The translations under genes were made by a program, and so were the position numbers. A stretch of DNA of 64,000 nucleotides from Pedobacter suwonensis (lineage in GTDB: Bacteria; Bacteroidota; Bacteroidia; Sphingobacteriales; Sphingobacteriaceae), in assembly GCF_900111825.1 (NCBI RefSeq), contig NZ_FOJM01000002.1, positions 62,001 through 126,000 of the forward strand. The letters are read 5' to 3'. Positions within the stretch are counted from its first letter, which is position 1; each line of letters starts with the position of its first letter. The notes under the pieces are model-generated. The model was not told the DNA's origin. It worked only from the letters and a program-made list of their open reading frames with translations, and did not search any database. This document shows, one piece after another, positions 18,549 through 27,057 of the stretch.

Positions 18549-18739
18549 ATGGAAGAAAAGAAGGTACATCCGATGTAACAAGTTCAAAAGTCAATCAGAC
18601 TGACGACAATGAACGCTGGCAGATTGACCCTTTAGAAGATTATAAAAAATCCAGCAAAAAAATGAAGAATAGTAAACAGGAAGAAAATGATAAAAAAGGC
18701 TCAATGGGCTTCGACGAATGGTCCGTTTCCTGGCCATAG
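18549..18739 (+). pseudogene. small hydrophilic protein gene with apparent frameshift
   Basis: From 18551 a frame stays open for 62 codons and ends at 18739. It encodes a polar, coherent peptide (VNQTDDNERWQIDPLEDYKK, ending GSMGFDEWSVSWP) but lacks an in-frame ATG. The ATG at 18549 is one base out of register and reads MEEKKVHPM then stop. A one-base change in the purine run at 18551-18565 would join them into a protein of about 63 residues. Either a real frameshift, a sequencing error, or an unusual start. Confidence 0.45.
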
Positions 18740-19044
18740 CGACATAGAATCCGTATCAACAATCATCTGAACATTAAACACCCGTTTTAGCAAGATCAAT
18801 TGAACCTGTCTTTAATTCATCTAAACTTTACCGAAACCGGCTATGTTCGTTAATTAAAATCTATCATCATAAAAAACAGCGTATTATTATTGTTGCCATC
18901 AGGTTTCAGTTCTGGCACTTTTGCATAGCATTTACAAGACACCGCGGGAATGAAAACCAAAAAAACCAAACAAATACAGGATCAAAAAAAGAACCTGATA
19001 CGATGAAAAGGGACACCGTCAAGCGTGACGTGCTTATGTAAATT

Positions 19045-19179
19045 AAAAGGAGGCTGTGTTATAAATAAAAAATTTGTCATCCTGAACTTGTCGAAAGAGC
19101 TCTTTAAATATTTTAAAGGCGTTTCGACAGGCTCAACGTGACAAATTAATAGTGAAACCGTAGCTTACAGCCTCTTTTT
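19045..19179. repeat. nested palindromic element (MITE-like)
   Basis: Outer inverted ends AAAAGGAGGCTGT (19045-19057) and ACAGCCTCTTTTT (19167-19179) enclose a second palindrome: AATTTGTCA (19071-19079) pairs with TGACAAATT (19139-19147), containing CCTGAACTTGTCGAAAGAGC and GTTTCGACAGGCTCAACGTG as inner arms. No open reading frame. The 18740-19044 stretch before it contains only short broken frames. Confidence 0.7.
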
Positions 19180-19194
19180 ACAATAACAAAGTTT

Positions 19195-19449
19195 TTAGCT
19201 TAAAATAATCTGGTAATTCACATTTACTCTTTTCGGATAATTGCTTTCTTCGCTATTTAGCGAAACAAACGCGGCATTGCCATGAACTTCATTTTTCAAT
19301 GCGTGTTCATAATGTGCCTGGATTTCTTGCTTGTAATCATTCTGCAAACCCTTTGTAGTTTCTGCTAAAAGATTTCTATCATTCAGGTTCTCAGGCAATA
19401 AGGTAATATCGCAATTTCCTTCAGTGATTTCTTTGACTAAGTATTTCAT
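19195..19449 (-). CDS. hypothetical protein
   Basis: 84 residues from the ATG at KYLVKEITEGN; an open frame continues 54 bp upstream, but that part (FLEILFINRKRRFKT) looks like leader. The protein is soluble, with predicted strands KYLVKEITEG and NVNYQIILS and a helical middle DYKQEIQAHYEHALKNEVHG. No family recognised. It stands alone beside the MITE-like element. Confidence 0.5.
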   Translation of the reverse strand: MKYLVKEITEGNCDITLLPENLNDRNLLAETTKGLQNDYKQEIQAHYEHALKNEVHGNAAFVSLNSEESNYPKRVNVNYQIILS

Positions 19450-19645
19450 TTTGGTTTTAAATCTTCGTTTCCTGTTTATAAATAAGATTTCAAGAAAGAC
19501 CAAAAATAGAGTAACTCTTTAGTTTGTATGTAATCTAAAAGTTAATTTTTAGAGCTGCGCATGTACCGGTTAAATCCGGGAGGTACGATCAGAATTTACA
19601 ATAAACTTTCATATAGAATATTGTTGTAAATATTCCTGATTGATA

Positions 19646-19669
19646 AAATAAAAAACGGCTTAACCGCCG
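19646..19669 (-). terminator. probable intrinsic terminator of the esterase gene
   Basis: Reading the minus strand after the esterase stop: a short stem CGGC-GGTTAA-GCCG (19669-19656) followed by TTTTTTATTTT. The stem is only 4 bp of perfect G/C but the U-run is good and it lies 14 bp beyond the stop codon. Confidence 0.45.
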
Positions 19670-19682
19670 GCCGATGGATGGC

Positions 19683-20501
19683 TCAGGGCTTCTGATTAAA
19701 ATAATTACTTAAAAAAACACTTTGAAATTTGATTGCATTTGCCCAGTAATCCCAATTGTGTACACCAGGCCTGGTGGTAAAATCGTGCTGAATGTTGTTA
19801 TATAAAAGCTCATCGTGCAGGCGAACGTTCATTTTATAGAAAAAATCGTCAACACCACATTCAAAGGCAATGGCCAGTGCTCCAGGCTTAATTTGGTAAA
19901 TCATGTCGATTACACTATTTTGTTTCCAACGTTCGGGAAATTCATCCTGCTTGCCTAGTCTTTTTGAGATCTCCCAACCGTTCGGAAAAGGTTTAATATC
20001 CACACCGCCGCTCATGCTGCCAACAGCACCATATACATCCTGGTGTTTAATGGCCAGGTAAAGTGCGCCATGTCCGCCCATACTTAACCCGGTAATCGCG
20101 CGTCCCTTTTTCGTGGCAATAGTTTTATAATGTCCATCAATATAGCTTACCAGTTCGGTAGCTACATAAGTTTCGTATTTCCATGCAGGGTCTACCGGAC
20201 TATCGAAATACCAACTGGTTACATTACCATCAGGGCATACTATAATAAATTGATATTGGTCAGCCAGATCTTTTATGCCCGGCACTTTTCTAGCCCACTC
20301 TGCATAACTCCCTCCTGCTCCATGAAGCAAATAAACCACCGGAAAAGCCTTTCCTGTTTTATAATTATCAGGTTTAATCACCACCGCCTTGATATTTTTT
20401 TTCATCGATTTGCTATAGGTTAAGGCGGTATCTACCTCTGCAGCAATGATGACCTGATTAAACAAAAACAGACAGGCAAACATTAAAAAACTATTTTTCA
20501 T
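19683..20501 (-). CDS. secreted esterase, esterase D / XynC-like family
   Basis: 272 residues with an N-terminal signal peptide (FLMFACLFLFNQVIIAAE). Alpha/beta hydrolase: oxyanion region YLLHGAGGSYAEW, nucleophile elbow GLSMGGHGAL, an acid in FECGVDDFFY and a terminal His in RPGVHNWDYW. The family contains acetyl-xylan and feruloyl esterases, S-formylglutathione hydrolases and mycolyltransferases; secretion and Bacteroidota context favour carbohydrate-ester hydrolysis in the periplasm. Monocistronic by position. Confidence 0.87.
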   Translation of the reverse strand: MKNSFLMFACLFLFNQVIIAAEVDTALTYSKSMKKNIKAVVIKPDNYKTGKAFPVVYLLHGAGGSYAEWARKVPGIKDLADQYQFIIVCPDGNVTSWYFDSPVDPAWKYETYVATELVSYIDGHYKTIATKKGRAITGLSMGGHGALYLAIKHQDVYGAVGSMSGGVDIKPFPNGWEISKRLGKQDEFPERWKQNSVIDMIYQIKPGALAIAFECGVDDFFYKMNVRLHDELLYNNIQHDFTTRPGVHNWDYWANAIKFQSVFLSNYFNQKP

Positions 20502-20741
20502 GGCTAATTTTTAATCATTAATATAGGATGCTAAATTTATAAAATAAACGCTTAAGCCTGCTATTTCAAAGTTGAATTAAAAGTGATATCAAAACAGCTG
20601 ACCTCAATTTACCATTTAGAACTACCAAATTAATGGTAATCTATTGAATAAAATTATTACTATGCCACAATTAATCGTTTTAGTTAAATCAATTTTCGCA
20701 AACAATATTAAATCTTATTTGCTTATACCAACAAACAACCC

Positions 20742-21260
20742 ATGAAAAATATCAGAATAATTATCCCGGCACTCCTGCTCTTGTTTTCTGCCTGTGGCGA
20801 AGCCACCAGAAACACCGCAACTAACAAAAATGAAAATGCCGGTCAAATTGTTGACCGAAAAACCGATTCACTCGAAGTTAAATTAAAAATAAATGGCAAC
20901 GTAGTTAACGGCGAACCTTTGTTGTTGCGATTTGTGGTACTTAACAACACCGATAGCGCTAAAAAATTTTGCATCTGGCATACCCCGTTTGAACCGTTAA
21001 TGAGTAGTTATTTAAGTATTACCAACGAAAAAGGAGAAGAAGCAACATACAAAGGTGCAATGGCCAAAAGGGTTATGCCCCCACCCGCCTCTAGTTATAC
21101 ACAAGTAAATCCCGGAGACAGCCTGGTGGCAAATGCCGATTTACTTAAAGCGTACGACCTAAAAAAGGGAGCGAGCTATAAAGCTGTTTATACAGGTGGA
21201 AACATGAGCGGTTTAGTTTCTAAAGATACAGTTACCTTCACTTACAATGAGATACGTTAA
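20742..21260 (+). CDS. hypothetical lipoprotein with Ig-like domain
   Basis: 172 residues. Signal peptide with lipobox FSAC at residues 15-18, then a Thr/Asn-rich linker. The rest (about 45-172) is a beta sandwich by pattern, with LEVKLKINGNVVNGEPLLLR, FVVLNNTDSAKKFCIWHTPF, VNPGDSLVANADLLKAYDL and GASYKAVYTGG. This resembles the N-terminal domain found before peptidyl-Lys metalloendopeptidases, but no protease domain follows. Role unknown. Confidence 0.72.
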   Translation: MKNIRIIIPALLLLFSACGEATRNTATNKNENAGQIVDRKTDSLEVKLKINGNVVNGEPLLLRFVVLNNTDSAKKFCIWHTPFEPLMSSYLSITNEKGEEATYKGAMAKRVMPPPASSYTQVNPGDSLVANADLLKAYDLKKGASYKAVYTGGNMSGLVSKDTVTFTYNEIR

Positions 21261-21498
21261 TTGAATTTTCCCGGATTCCAAATGCTCAATTTAACAAATT
21301 ATTTGTGCTTGTATGGAAGATTTAAAAACAGCATTCCCAAAGATATGTGAGGCATATCAATTTAAATGTACTTACAGATCGTAAACACAAACACCTGGCA
21401 ATCCCAATTTACAGTAAGAGACATCCATTTCCTAATCTACGCTTTTTGATAAGCAAAACTTATTTTAACTTTATTTAATAGATTTAAACCGTTAAAAA

Positions 21499-21918
21499 AT
21501 GGAAAACAGCTTATCAATTACTGTAGAAACTACAGTTCATGCACCAGTTGAAAAAGTTTGGGAATTTTGGAACAATCCCGATCACATTACCAAATGGAGT
21601 TTTGCTTCTCCCGATTGGCATACCCCTTATGCCGAAAACGATTTAAAAGTTGGTGGAAAGTTTAAGAGTACCATGGCTGCAAAAGATGGCAGCGCGAGCT
21701 TCGATTTTGTTGGTACCTATACCACTGTTGATGTGCATAAAAAAATCGAATACACCATTGAAGATGGCAGAACTGTGATTATTGTTTTTAATGCATCAGG
21801 CAAAAAAACCAGGATAACCGAAACATTCGAGGCCGAATCTATTCATCCTGTAGAAATGCAACGCGATGGCTGGCAGGCCATTCTGGATAATTTTAAAAAT
21901 TATACGGAAAAATTGTGA
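21499..21918 (+). CDS. SRPBCC (AHSA1-like) family protein
   Basis: 139 residues, single START-like SRPBCC fold: ITVETTVHAPVEKVWEFWNNPDHITKW at the N-terminus, DWHTPYAENDLKVGGKFKSTM in the middle and the long C-terminal helix PVEMQRDGWQAILDNFKNYTEKL. The closing W-x-x-x-L-x-N-F helix is typical of AHSA1-type proteins, which bind hydrophobic ligands. Cytosolic; ligand unknown. Alone between the lipoprotein and the ABC operon. Confidence 0.9.
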   Translation: MENSLSITVETTVHAPVEKVWEFWNNPDHITKWSFASPDWHTPYAENDLKVGGKFKSTMAAKDGSASFDFVGTYTTVDVHKKIEYTIEDGRTVIIVFNASGKKTRITETFEAESIHPVEMQRDGWQAILDNFKNYTEKL

Positions 21919-22123
21919 ATACATGGTTATTATAACTCCCGGGCTGACAATCCACAAACTGGCTATCATTCAAAAATTTAGATAAAATCCTCATCTTGAC
22001 CTAAGGAAAGCGAAGAGATCTTCGGACTATATTAAAAGACTCTCTCCGCTACTGCCTAAGGAATGAAATTAGGCAGATAAATTCAGAAGGTATGCTGCTT
22101 CAATACACCTTTATTTTATCTTA

Positions 22124-25100
22124 TTATTCAACAATAAAAATATTATCACTTCTATCGGTATCTAATAGGTATCGATACGGATCAATTGCTATTGTTTTTG
22201 GTTTTTGATTAACGATAATTGTGAGCGTTGTTTTATGCTTCCTGATACGAACTTTTTGAAAATAAATCGGTTTCGTATTTGATTTCCAATCCATTTCCAA
22301 TGAACTAAAGCAGGCCAGGTCTATTTCCAGATCCGGCAATTGCCTGCTGCTTTCACTTAGCCTTTCTGCGTCTACCAGCACATCAACCTGATATTTCCCA
22401 CTTTTCAAAAGATTACAATTAAGTACTTTTACACCAGTTTTGTAAGTCACTACATCATTAAAACAATCGTTGATAAAATTTCTATCTTTAGGTTGAGCGT
22501 GCTTTAACAATATGCTTACCAGATCAGCAGCTATTGCCTTTGGCTTAGGGTATCGGTGTTCCTCAATTAGCTGATGCAGCGCGCCGTTAAATTGCTGTTC
22601 CCCCATCCTCTCTTTTATGGCATACATCATCAATCCACCCTTTTGGTAATATACGTAGGGTTGATCTAAAGTTTTGGCCAGCGGCAATTCTTCCTTATTG
22701 TAATTCCGGTTCAAAAAATAGAGTTCATTATCGTATGACATATACTTTCTCAAGTACATTTTACCAAAATTCTTTTCAATCAATACATCTTCAGTGTATT
22801 TAGCAAGTGATTCAGTGAGCATGGCATAACCTGCACCATCAGCAGGAGTCAGTATATTTGCCCACCATTGATGAGCAGTTTCATGTGCAGTAATGGCATA
22901 ACTTTGGTTAATCGTGCCCATCTCACTGTAGTTACCCAGAAAATTAATGTTCTCTGCGCTGAAAATCAGTCCCGGATAAGCTGTAGCTGCACCTTTATAT
23001 TGCGGAATTTCGGCAATGGTTAGTTGTTTAGCCGGATATTTTGCAAAATGAGCATTGCCATAATCTAATGCATCTTTGAGCGCCTGAAACATACTTTTTA
23101 AGTTATATTCCTGCCCCGGCTGATAATAAATACTTAAATCAACCCCTTTGTGTTTTTCTTTTCTTAAAGCATATTTTGCACTGCTCAGTGCGAACATGAA
23201 ATTAATGGGAGCGGCAGTTTTGTATTTAAAGTATTTACGATTATTGATATTCCAGCTGTGTTGCAACTCGCCAACAGTTACTACCTGCTGATCGATATCG
23301 GTAGAAATAGTCGTTTCAAAGTCGATTAGCTGATATACCCGCTTAAATGGCGGCTTACTGGCAATTTCGGGCAGACCTGCCTTTTTACGTTCCTGCCTAT
23401 CTTTAATTTCAATGTGATAACAGTATCCCAGTTGTGGTACAAATTTCTCTAACTCGATATAAGTACCATTATTAACAACTGAATTTTCCGTATCGAAAGG
23501 TGTAAATCCATTTCTGATGACTTCAATAGAAAACTTCATCAACATTTCTCCACCGGGCTGTAGAGGCTTTTTTAACTCCAAAAATTGTTGATTAAAAACC
23601 TCATCCCTGACAGTTTTCTTGATTCCATCTATATTTACCGAGAATGAGCGGACAGCCGGATCAACAGAGACCCAGATCTTATAAACGGGTTCATTTGACT
23701 CATTTTTAAGCATATACGTTCCATTAACTGTATATTTCCCCTCGGCTGGATATAAATCTACATTGGTTTTAATTGCTTTGATCACGGGTTGGGGAAGATT
23801 AGCCAATAATTTATATTTCTGTTCATAAGCCAGGCGCCAGTTCAATAGGGCCTGTTTATTCTTGTATTTGCCAATAAAATTGGTTTGGTGATAAATAAAT
23901 GCAGCACAGAAAATCCAGATCAATAATGCCGGGCTGATAACCCAGATATGTTGCTTCAAAGCCAGACCCATCGATCTGAATCTTGCTTTAATCTTTATCT
24001 CAACCAAACGTTGCCATAAGCCAATGGTTAACACCGCTACAACCGTTGCAAAGGCCAACCAGTAGAACATGTACCAGTTAAACGCATGGGTATAGTAGCC
24101 GAAACCATTAAAATAAGAATGTTGGAGATCCGGAACGGTAGCGAAACGAAACAGATAATGTTCAAGCCCAAAGCGTTCTGCATAAGTGATCATGAAAACA
24201 ATGATCAGATTCATTAACATGCCGAGATATTTGTTTGCACTTAAATTCTGAATAAAAACCATGAGCACTACAAAAAGCAACAAAGGAAACGCGCTGTAAT
24301 AGTATAGAGATAAATAGGATGGCAATTCGATCCGGAAATAACCGTGGGTGAGTTGCAAAATAATGCCGATTCCAATGTTTAAGGTTACGAGGACAAAAAC
24401 AAGTCCGAAAAGGCTCAGGATTTTTGCCATCCAGAATACTGAATCTGGAGCAGGGCTGCTATAAACGATGGAATGGATATTAACTGATTTTTCCCTGCAA
24501 ATGCTTTCAGCAGCATAAAAAATAATTAAAATCAGTCCGAATTTCATGGAGCGTATTTCTTCTATAATAATGCCGGTTGCCGGATAACTATGAATGCCAT
24601 AAGCGCCGCTAAACAGCCGATCTTTTAACGCTGTTCCGAACAAAAATACCCACAGCAAAAGCATCACCATAACGGGAATATTTTTAAACAGAAAGATCAG
24701 CTCCAATTTAAGCCGGGCAATAAAGGCTCTGAAATGATAAGCAATACCATCCGGTACAACTTTTAAAGTACGATAGGAAATTAAAGTTGGATATGCTATC
24801 TTATCCGCTTTAACCTTTAACTGTTGCTGTTGTGCTAACCTAAAATCAAACAAACGATAGCTTATCACTATGATCAGGCTTGTAAAACTGGTCCACAAGA
24901 TCCTGTTGAGTAAAAATTTACCTTCAAAAGGAAATAACTGGCAATTGCGTTGTGGAATAGTCCATGTCCTGGTTTCGCCAAAAAACGAAGCCAAAGCAAA
25001 AGGGTCTAAAAGTACAGGCAAAATATCCGCACTGCCTGTCTTGTTTGCCGATGTAGCCAAAAATGGTGAATCGCCCAAGATAGAAGCGAGCATGTAAAAA

Positions 25101-25642
25101 ATGTAAAGCAACACGCCAACCACATAAATGGCCCTTACACTCTTGGTTTGTATGGCCGTACAAAATAAAATTCCTGCTGAAAACATCACATTTGGCAAAG
25201 CAAAAATCAGAATAGGCTGCAGATAATAATACAGGTGAAATGTACCCAGCCGATTTTTATCAATAAAAAAAGAACCTATATAAATGCCCAGGGCTGCCAG
25301 TAACAATAAGCTAAAAACGGCAATGATTAAGCCTGATAACCTGATGCCAAAATAAGGTAGCTTTTTAATTGATGTGGTAAAAACAACGGCTTCCATTTTA
25401 TGCATGCTATCTCGTAGCACAACGTTGGCACTAAATAGTGTGGCCGAAAAAATGGAGCATAAGGAGAGCAGGGCCATTATATTAGTGATGACATAAGGTG
25501 AATTTTTATGTACTTCGTCTGAGCCAAATCCACCCTTTACTGCGCAAAAATAGCCCAGCATCAAAAACAGCATTGCTGCAACCTTAAAAGATATCTGCCC
25601 GAAATGATATTTCAGCTCAAATTTCAATAAATCTGCAATCAT
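22124..25642 (-). CDS. ABC transporter permease fused to M1-family aminopeptidase
   Basis: 1172 residues. Residues about 15-270 and 320-590 carry two groups of about six membrane segments each, typical of ABC-2 type permeases. From about 620 on is a soluble peptidase: HETAHQWW at 920-927 is the gluzincin HExxH, and Glu944 in MLTESLAKY, 20 residues on, is the third zinc ligand, a spacing usual for this permease-linked branch. The protein probably couples membrane transport with peptide trimming at the membrane. Its start overlaps the ATPase gene by 4 bp. The transported substrate is unknown. Confidence 0.9.
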   Translation of the reverse strand: MIADLLKFELKYHFGQISFKVAAMLFLMLGYFCAVKGGFGSDEVHKNSPYVITNIMALLSLCSIFSATLFSANVVLRDSMHKMEAVVFTTSIKKLPYFGIRLSGLIIAVFSLLLLAALGIYIGSFFIDKNRLGTFHLYYYLQPILIFALPNVMFSAGILFCTAIQTKSVRAIYVVGVLLYIFYMLASILGDSPFLATSANKTGSADILPVLLDPFALASFFGETRTWTIPQRNCQLFPFEGKFLLNRILWTSFTSLIIVISYRLFDFRLAQQQQLKVKADKIAYPTLISYRTLKVVPDGIAYHFRAFIARLKLELIFLFKNIPVMVMLLLWVFLFGTALKDRLFSGAYGIHSYPATGIIIEEIRSMKFGLILIIFYAAESICREKSVNIHSIVYSSPAPDSVFWMAKILSLFGLVFVLVTLNIGIGIILQLTHGYFRIELPSYLSLYYYSAFPLLLFVVLMVFIQNLSANKYLGMLMNLIIVFMITYAERFGLEHYLFRFATVPDLQHSYFNGFGYYTHAFNWYMFYWLAFATVVAVLTIGLWQRLVEIKIKARFRSMGLALKQHIWVISPALLIWIFCAAFIYHQTNFIGKYKNKQALLNWRLAYEQKYKLLANLPQPVIKAIKTNVDLYPAEGKYTVNGTYMLKNESNEPVYKIWVSVDPAVRSFSVNIDGIKKTVRDEVFNQQFLELKKPLQPGGEMLMKFSIEVIRNGFTPFDTENSVVNNGTYIELEKFVPQLGYCYHIEIKDRQERKKAGLPEIASKPPFKRVYQLIDFETTISTDIDQQVVTVGELQHSWNINNRKYFKYKTAAPINFMFALSSAKYALRKEKHKGVDLSIYYQPGQEYNLKSMFQALKDALDYGNAHFAKYPAKQLTIAEIPQYKGAATAYPGLIFSAENINFLGNYSEMGTINQSYAITAHETAHQWWANILTPADGAGYAMLTESLAKYTEDVLIEKNFGKMYLRKYMSYDNELYFLNRNYNKEELPLAKTLDQPYVYYQKGGLMMYAIKERMGEQQFNGALHQLIEEHRYPKPKAIAADLVSILLKHAQPKDRNFINDCFNDVVTYKTGVKVLNCNLLKSGKYQVDVLVDAERLSESSRQLPDLEIDLACFSSLEMDWKSNTKPIYFQKVRIRKHKTTLTIIVNQKPKTIAIDPYRYLLDTDRSDNIFIVE

Positions 25643-26538
25643 CTCTTTACCTCCTTGTTTAAATTGACTGCACCAGATAAGGAAGAAAAATATACCTCTT
25701 CCAAACCCGGATAAACAGATTCGAAACCTGATGCCGGCAATTGATCTGCCAGTACAAACACATGAAACTTACCCAAAATGACCTTGGTAGAAATTACGTT
25801 AAAAATGGATGAATAGTGGGGCAGATTGATCTTATCAATTGCCTTTCGCCATATTTTTCCACTTAATTTTTCGGTCAGCTGCGAAGGTTTACCTTGTAAA
25901 ATCAACCTGCCACTTGCCATAACGGCCATCTCAGCACAAAGGTCATTCACATCCTCTACAATATGGGTGGACAAGATTACTACACGGTTGGTGCCGATTT
26001 CACTTAAGAGGTCATGAAACCTGTTTCTCTCCTGTGGATCAAGCCCGGCAGTAGGCTCATCGACAATAATTAATTGCGGGTTACCCAACAAAGCCTGTGC
26101 AATCCCGAAACGCTGCCGCATACCACCAGAAAACGTACTGACGGATCTCTTCCTGGATTCAAATAAATTGGTCTGCTGCAGCAGTGAAGTCACCTGCTCC
26201 ACTCGTTCACTCTTAGTTGGTACCCCTTTTAAGATCGCAAGATGATTCAGTAAATCTATAGCTGAAATATTTGGATAGACACCAAAATCCTGCGGCAGAT
26301 ACCCCAATTTGTCTCGCATCTCCTGGGGATTCCGCAATACATCGTTACCATCAAAATAGATCTGCCCGGCGTCTGGCAGCTGCAAGGTGGCAAGCGTACG
26401 CATCAGTGAAGATTTTCCGGCTCCATTAGGGCCCAATAAACCAAACATGCCGTTTGCGATATTTAGTGTAACGTCATCAAGGGCTTTTACCCCGTTTTGA
26501 TAAGATTTTGTAAGTTGCTGTATTTTAAGCCGTACCAT
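25639..26538 (-). CDS. ABC transporter ATP-binding protein
   Basis: 299 residues. Walker A GPNGAGKSS (about 35-43), Q-loop YLPQDFG, signature TFSGGMRQR, Walker B LIIVDEPTAGLD and switch His in STHIVED. The C-terminal about 90 residues are a variable tail. This ATPase drives the permease/M1-peptidase fusion, whose gene overlaps its stop by 4 bp. CcmA/drug-type exporter subfamily. Confidence 0.95.
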   Translation of the reverse strand: MVRLKIQQLTKSYQNGVKALDDVTLNIANGMFGLLGPNGAGKSSLMRTLATLQLPDAGQIYFDGNDVLRNPQEMRDKLGYLPQDFGVYPNISAIDLLNHLAILKGVPTKSERVEQVTSLLQQTNLFESRKRSVSTFSGGMRQRFGIAQALLGNPQLIIVDEPTAGLDPQERNRFHDLLSEIGTNRVVILSTHIVEDVNDLCAEMAVMASGRLILQGKPSQLTEKLSGKIWRKAIDKINLPHYSSIFNVISTKVILGKFHVFVLADQLPASGFESVYPGLEEVYFSSLSGAVNLNKEVKR

Positions 26539-26615
26539 ATTGAATAATTAAACGGCGGCAAATTAAGCTAGCAAACCACCAGAAAATAATTTAAGTGATT
26601 AACGCACTCAAAATG

Positions 26616-26677
26616 ATGATGAAAGTGCAGAGCTGGGTTAAAATTCCTTTCATCATGAAAAACAGGCCTTTCATCAT
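26616..26677 (-). promoter_or_regulatory. candidate LytTR-regulator binding repeats
   Basis: CCTTTCATCAT occurs exactly twice, at 26646-26656 and 26667-26677, a 21-bp period (two helical turns). A 10-base inverse copy, ATGATGAAAG, lies at 26616-26625. LytTR proteins such as AgrA bind 9-bp direct repeats with 12-bp spacers, the same period. The sites are 78-139 bp upstream of the ABC ATPase start and in the spacer shared with a divergent LytS/LytTR pair. Confidence 0.5.
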
Positions 26678-26806
26678 CTAAATTTCAGCATGGCTTAAAA
26701 CTTTAATAACTTTAGAAATTAGTTTGTTAAGGTATCAAAACACATTTTAACGCTTTTAACAAAGATTCTTCGACAAGCTACAATTGACAGAATCCACTAG
26801 GTCGGT

Positions 26807-26948
26807 CGTCATTTTCGCGCATGCGGGAACCACGAAGTGCTCATCGAAGCTAATCTTGATGCACGTTTTAAGATTATTCATCAGTGTTTGCTTTTATGTC
26901 GCGGCATTCATGAGCACTTCGTGGTTCCCAATCAAGTTGGGAATGACG
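26807..26948. repeat. palindromic intergenic repeat with 20-bp perfect arms
   Basis: Begins CGTCATTTTCGCGC and ends GTTGGGAATGACG. Inside, GGGAACCACGAAGTGCTCAT (26825-26844) and its exact inverse complement (26910-26929) form 20-bp arms around a 65-base loop. The 519-bp spacer 26539-27057 otherwise contains the candidate regulator repeats described separately and no gene. Confidence 0.75.
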
Positions 26949-27057
26949 ATTTCTTGATGGATATTACCTAAGTAAATTTTATCTGTCAATCATATTGATT
27001 TTTATATCATAGTTATTCCTCAGGATGACAATTTTACTCCTATTATAGGTTACCAAA

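Noticed and set aside
18950..19041. Possible second frameshifted mini-gene (MKTKK... then ...KKEPDTMKRDTVKRDVLM)
   Set aside because: Too short (about 30 residues), relies on a frameshift in a poly-A run, and cannot be told from chance in A-rich DNA.
21985..22085. Degenerate inverted stretch between SRPBCC gene and ABC operon
   Set aside because: CTAAGG arms and AGATCTTC/GACTCTCT segments recall the palindromic repeats, but pairing is too poor to annotate a unit.
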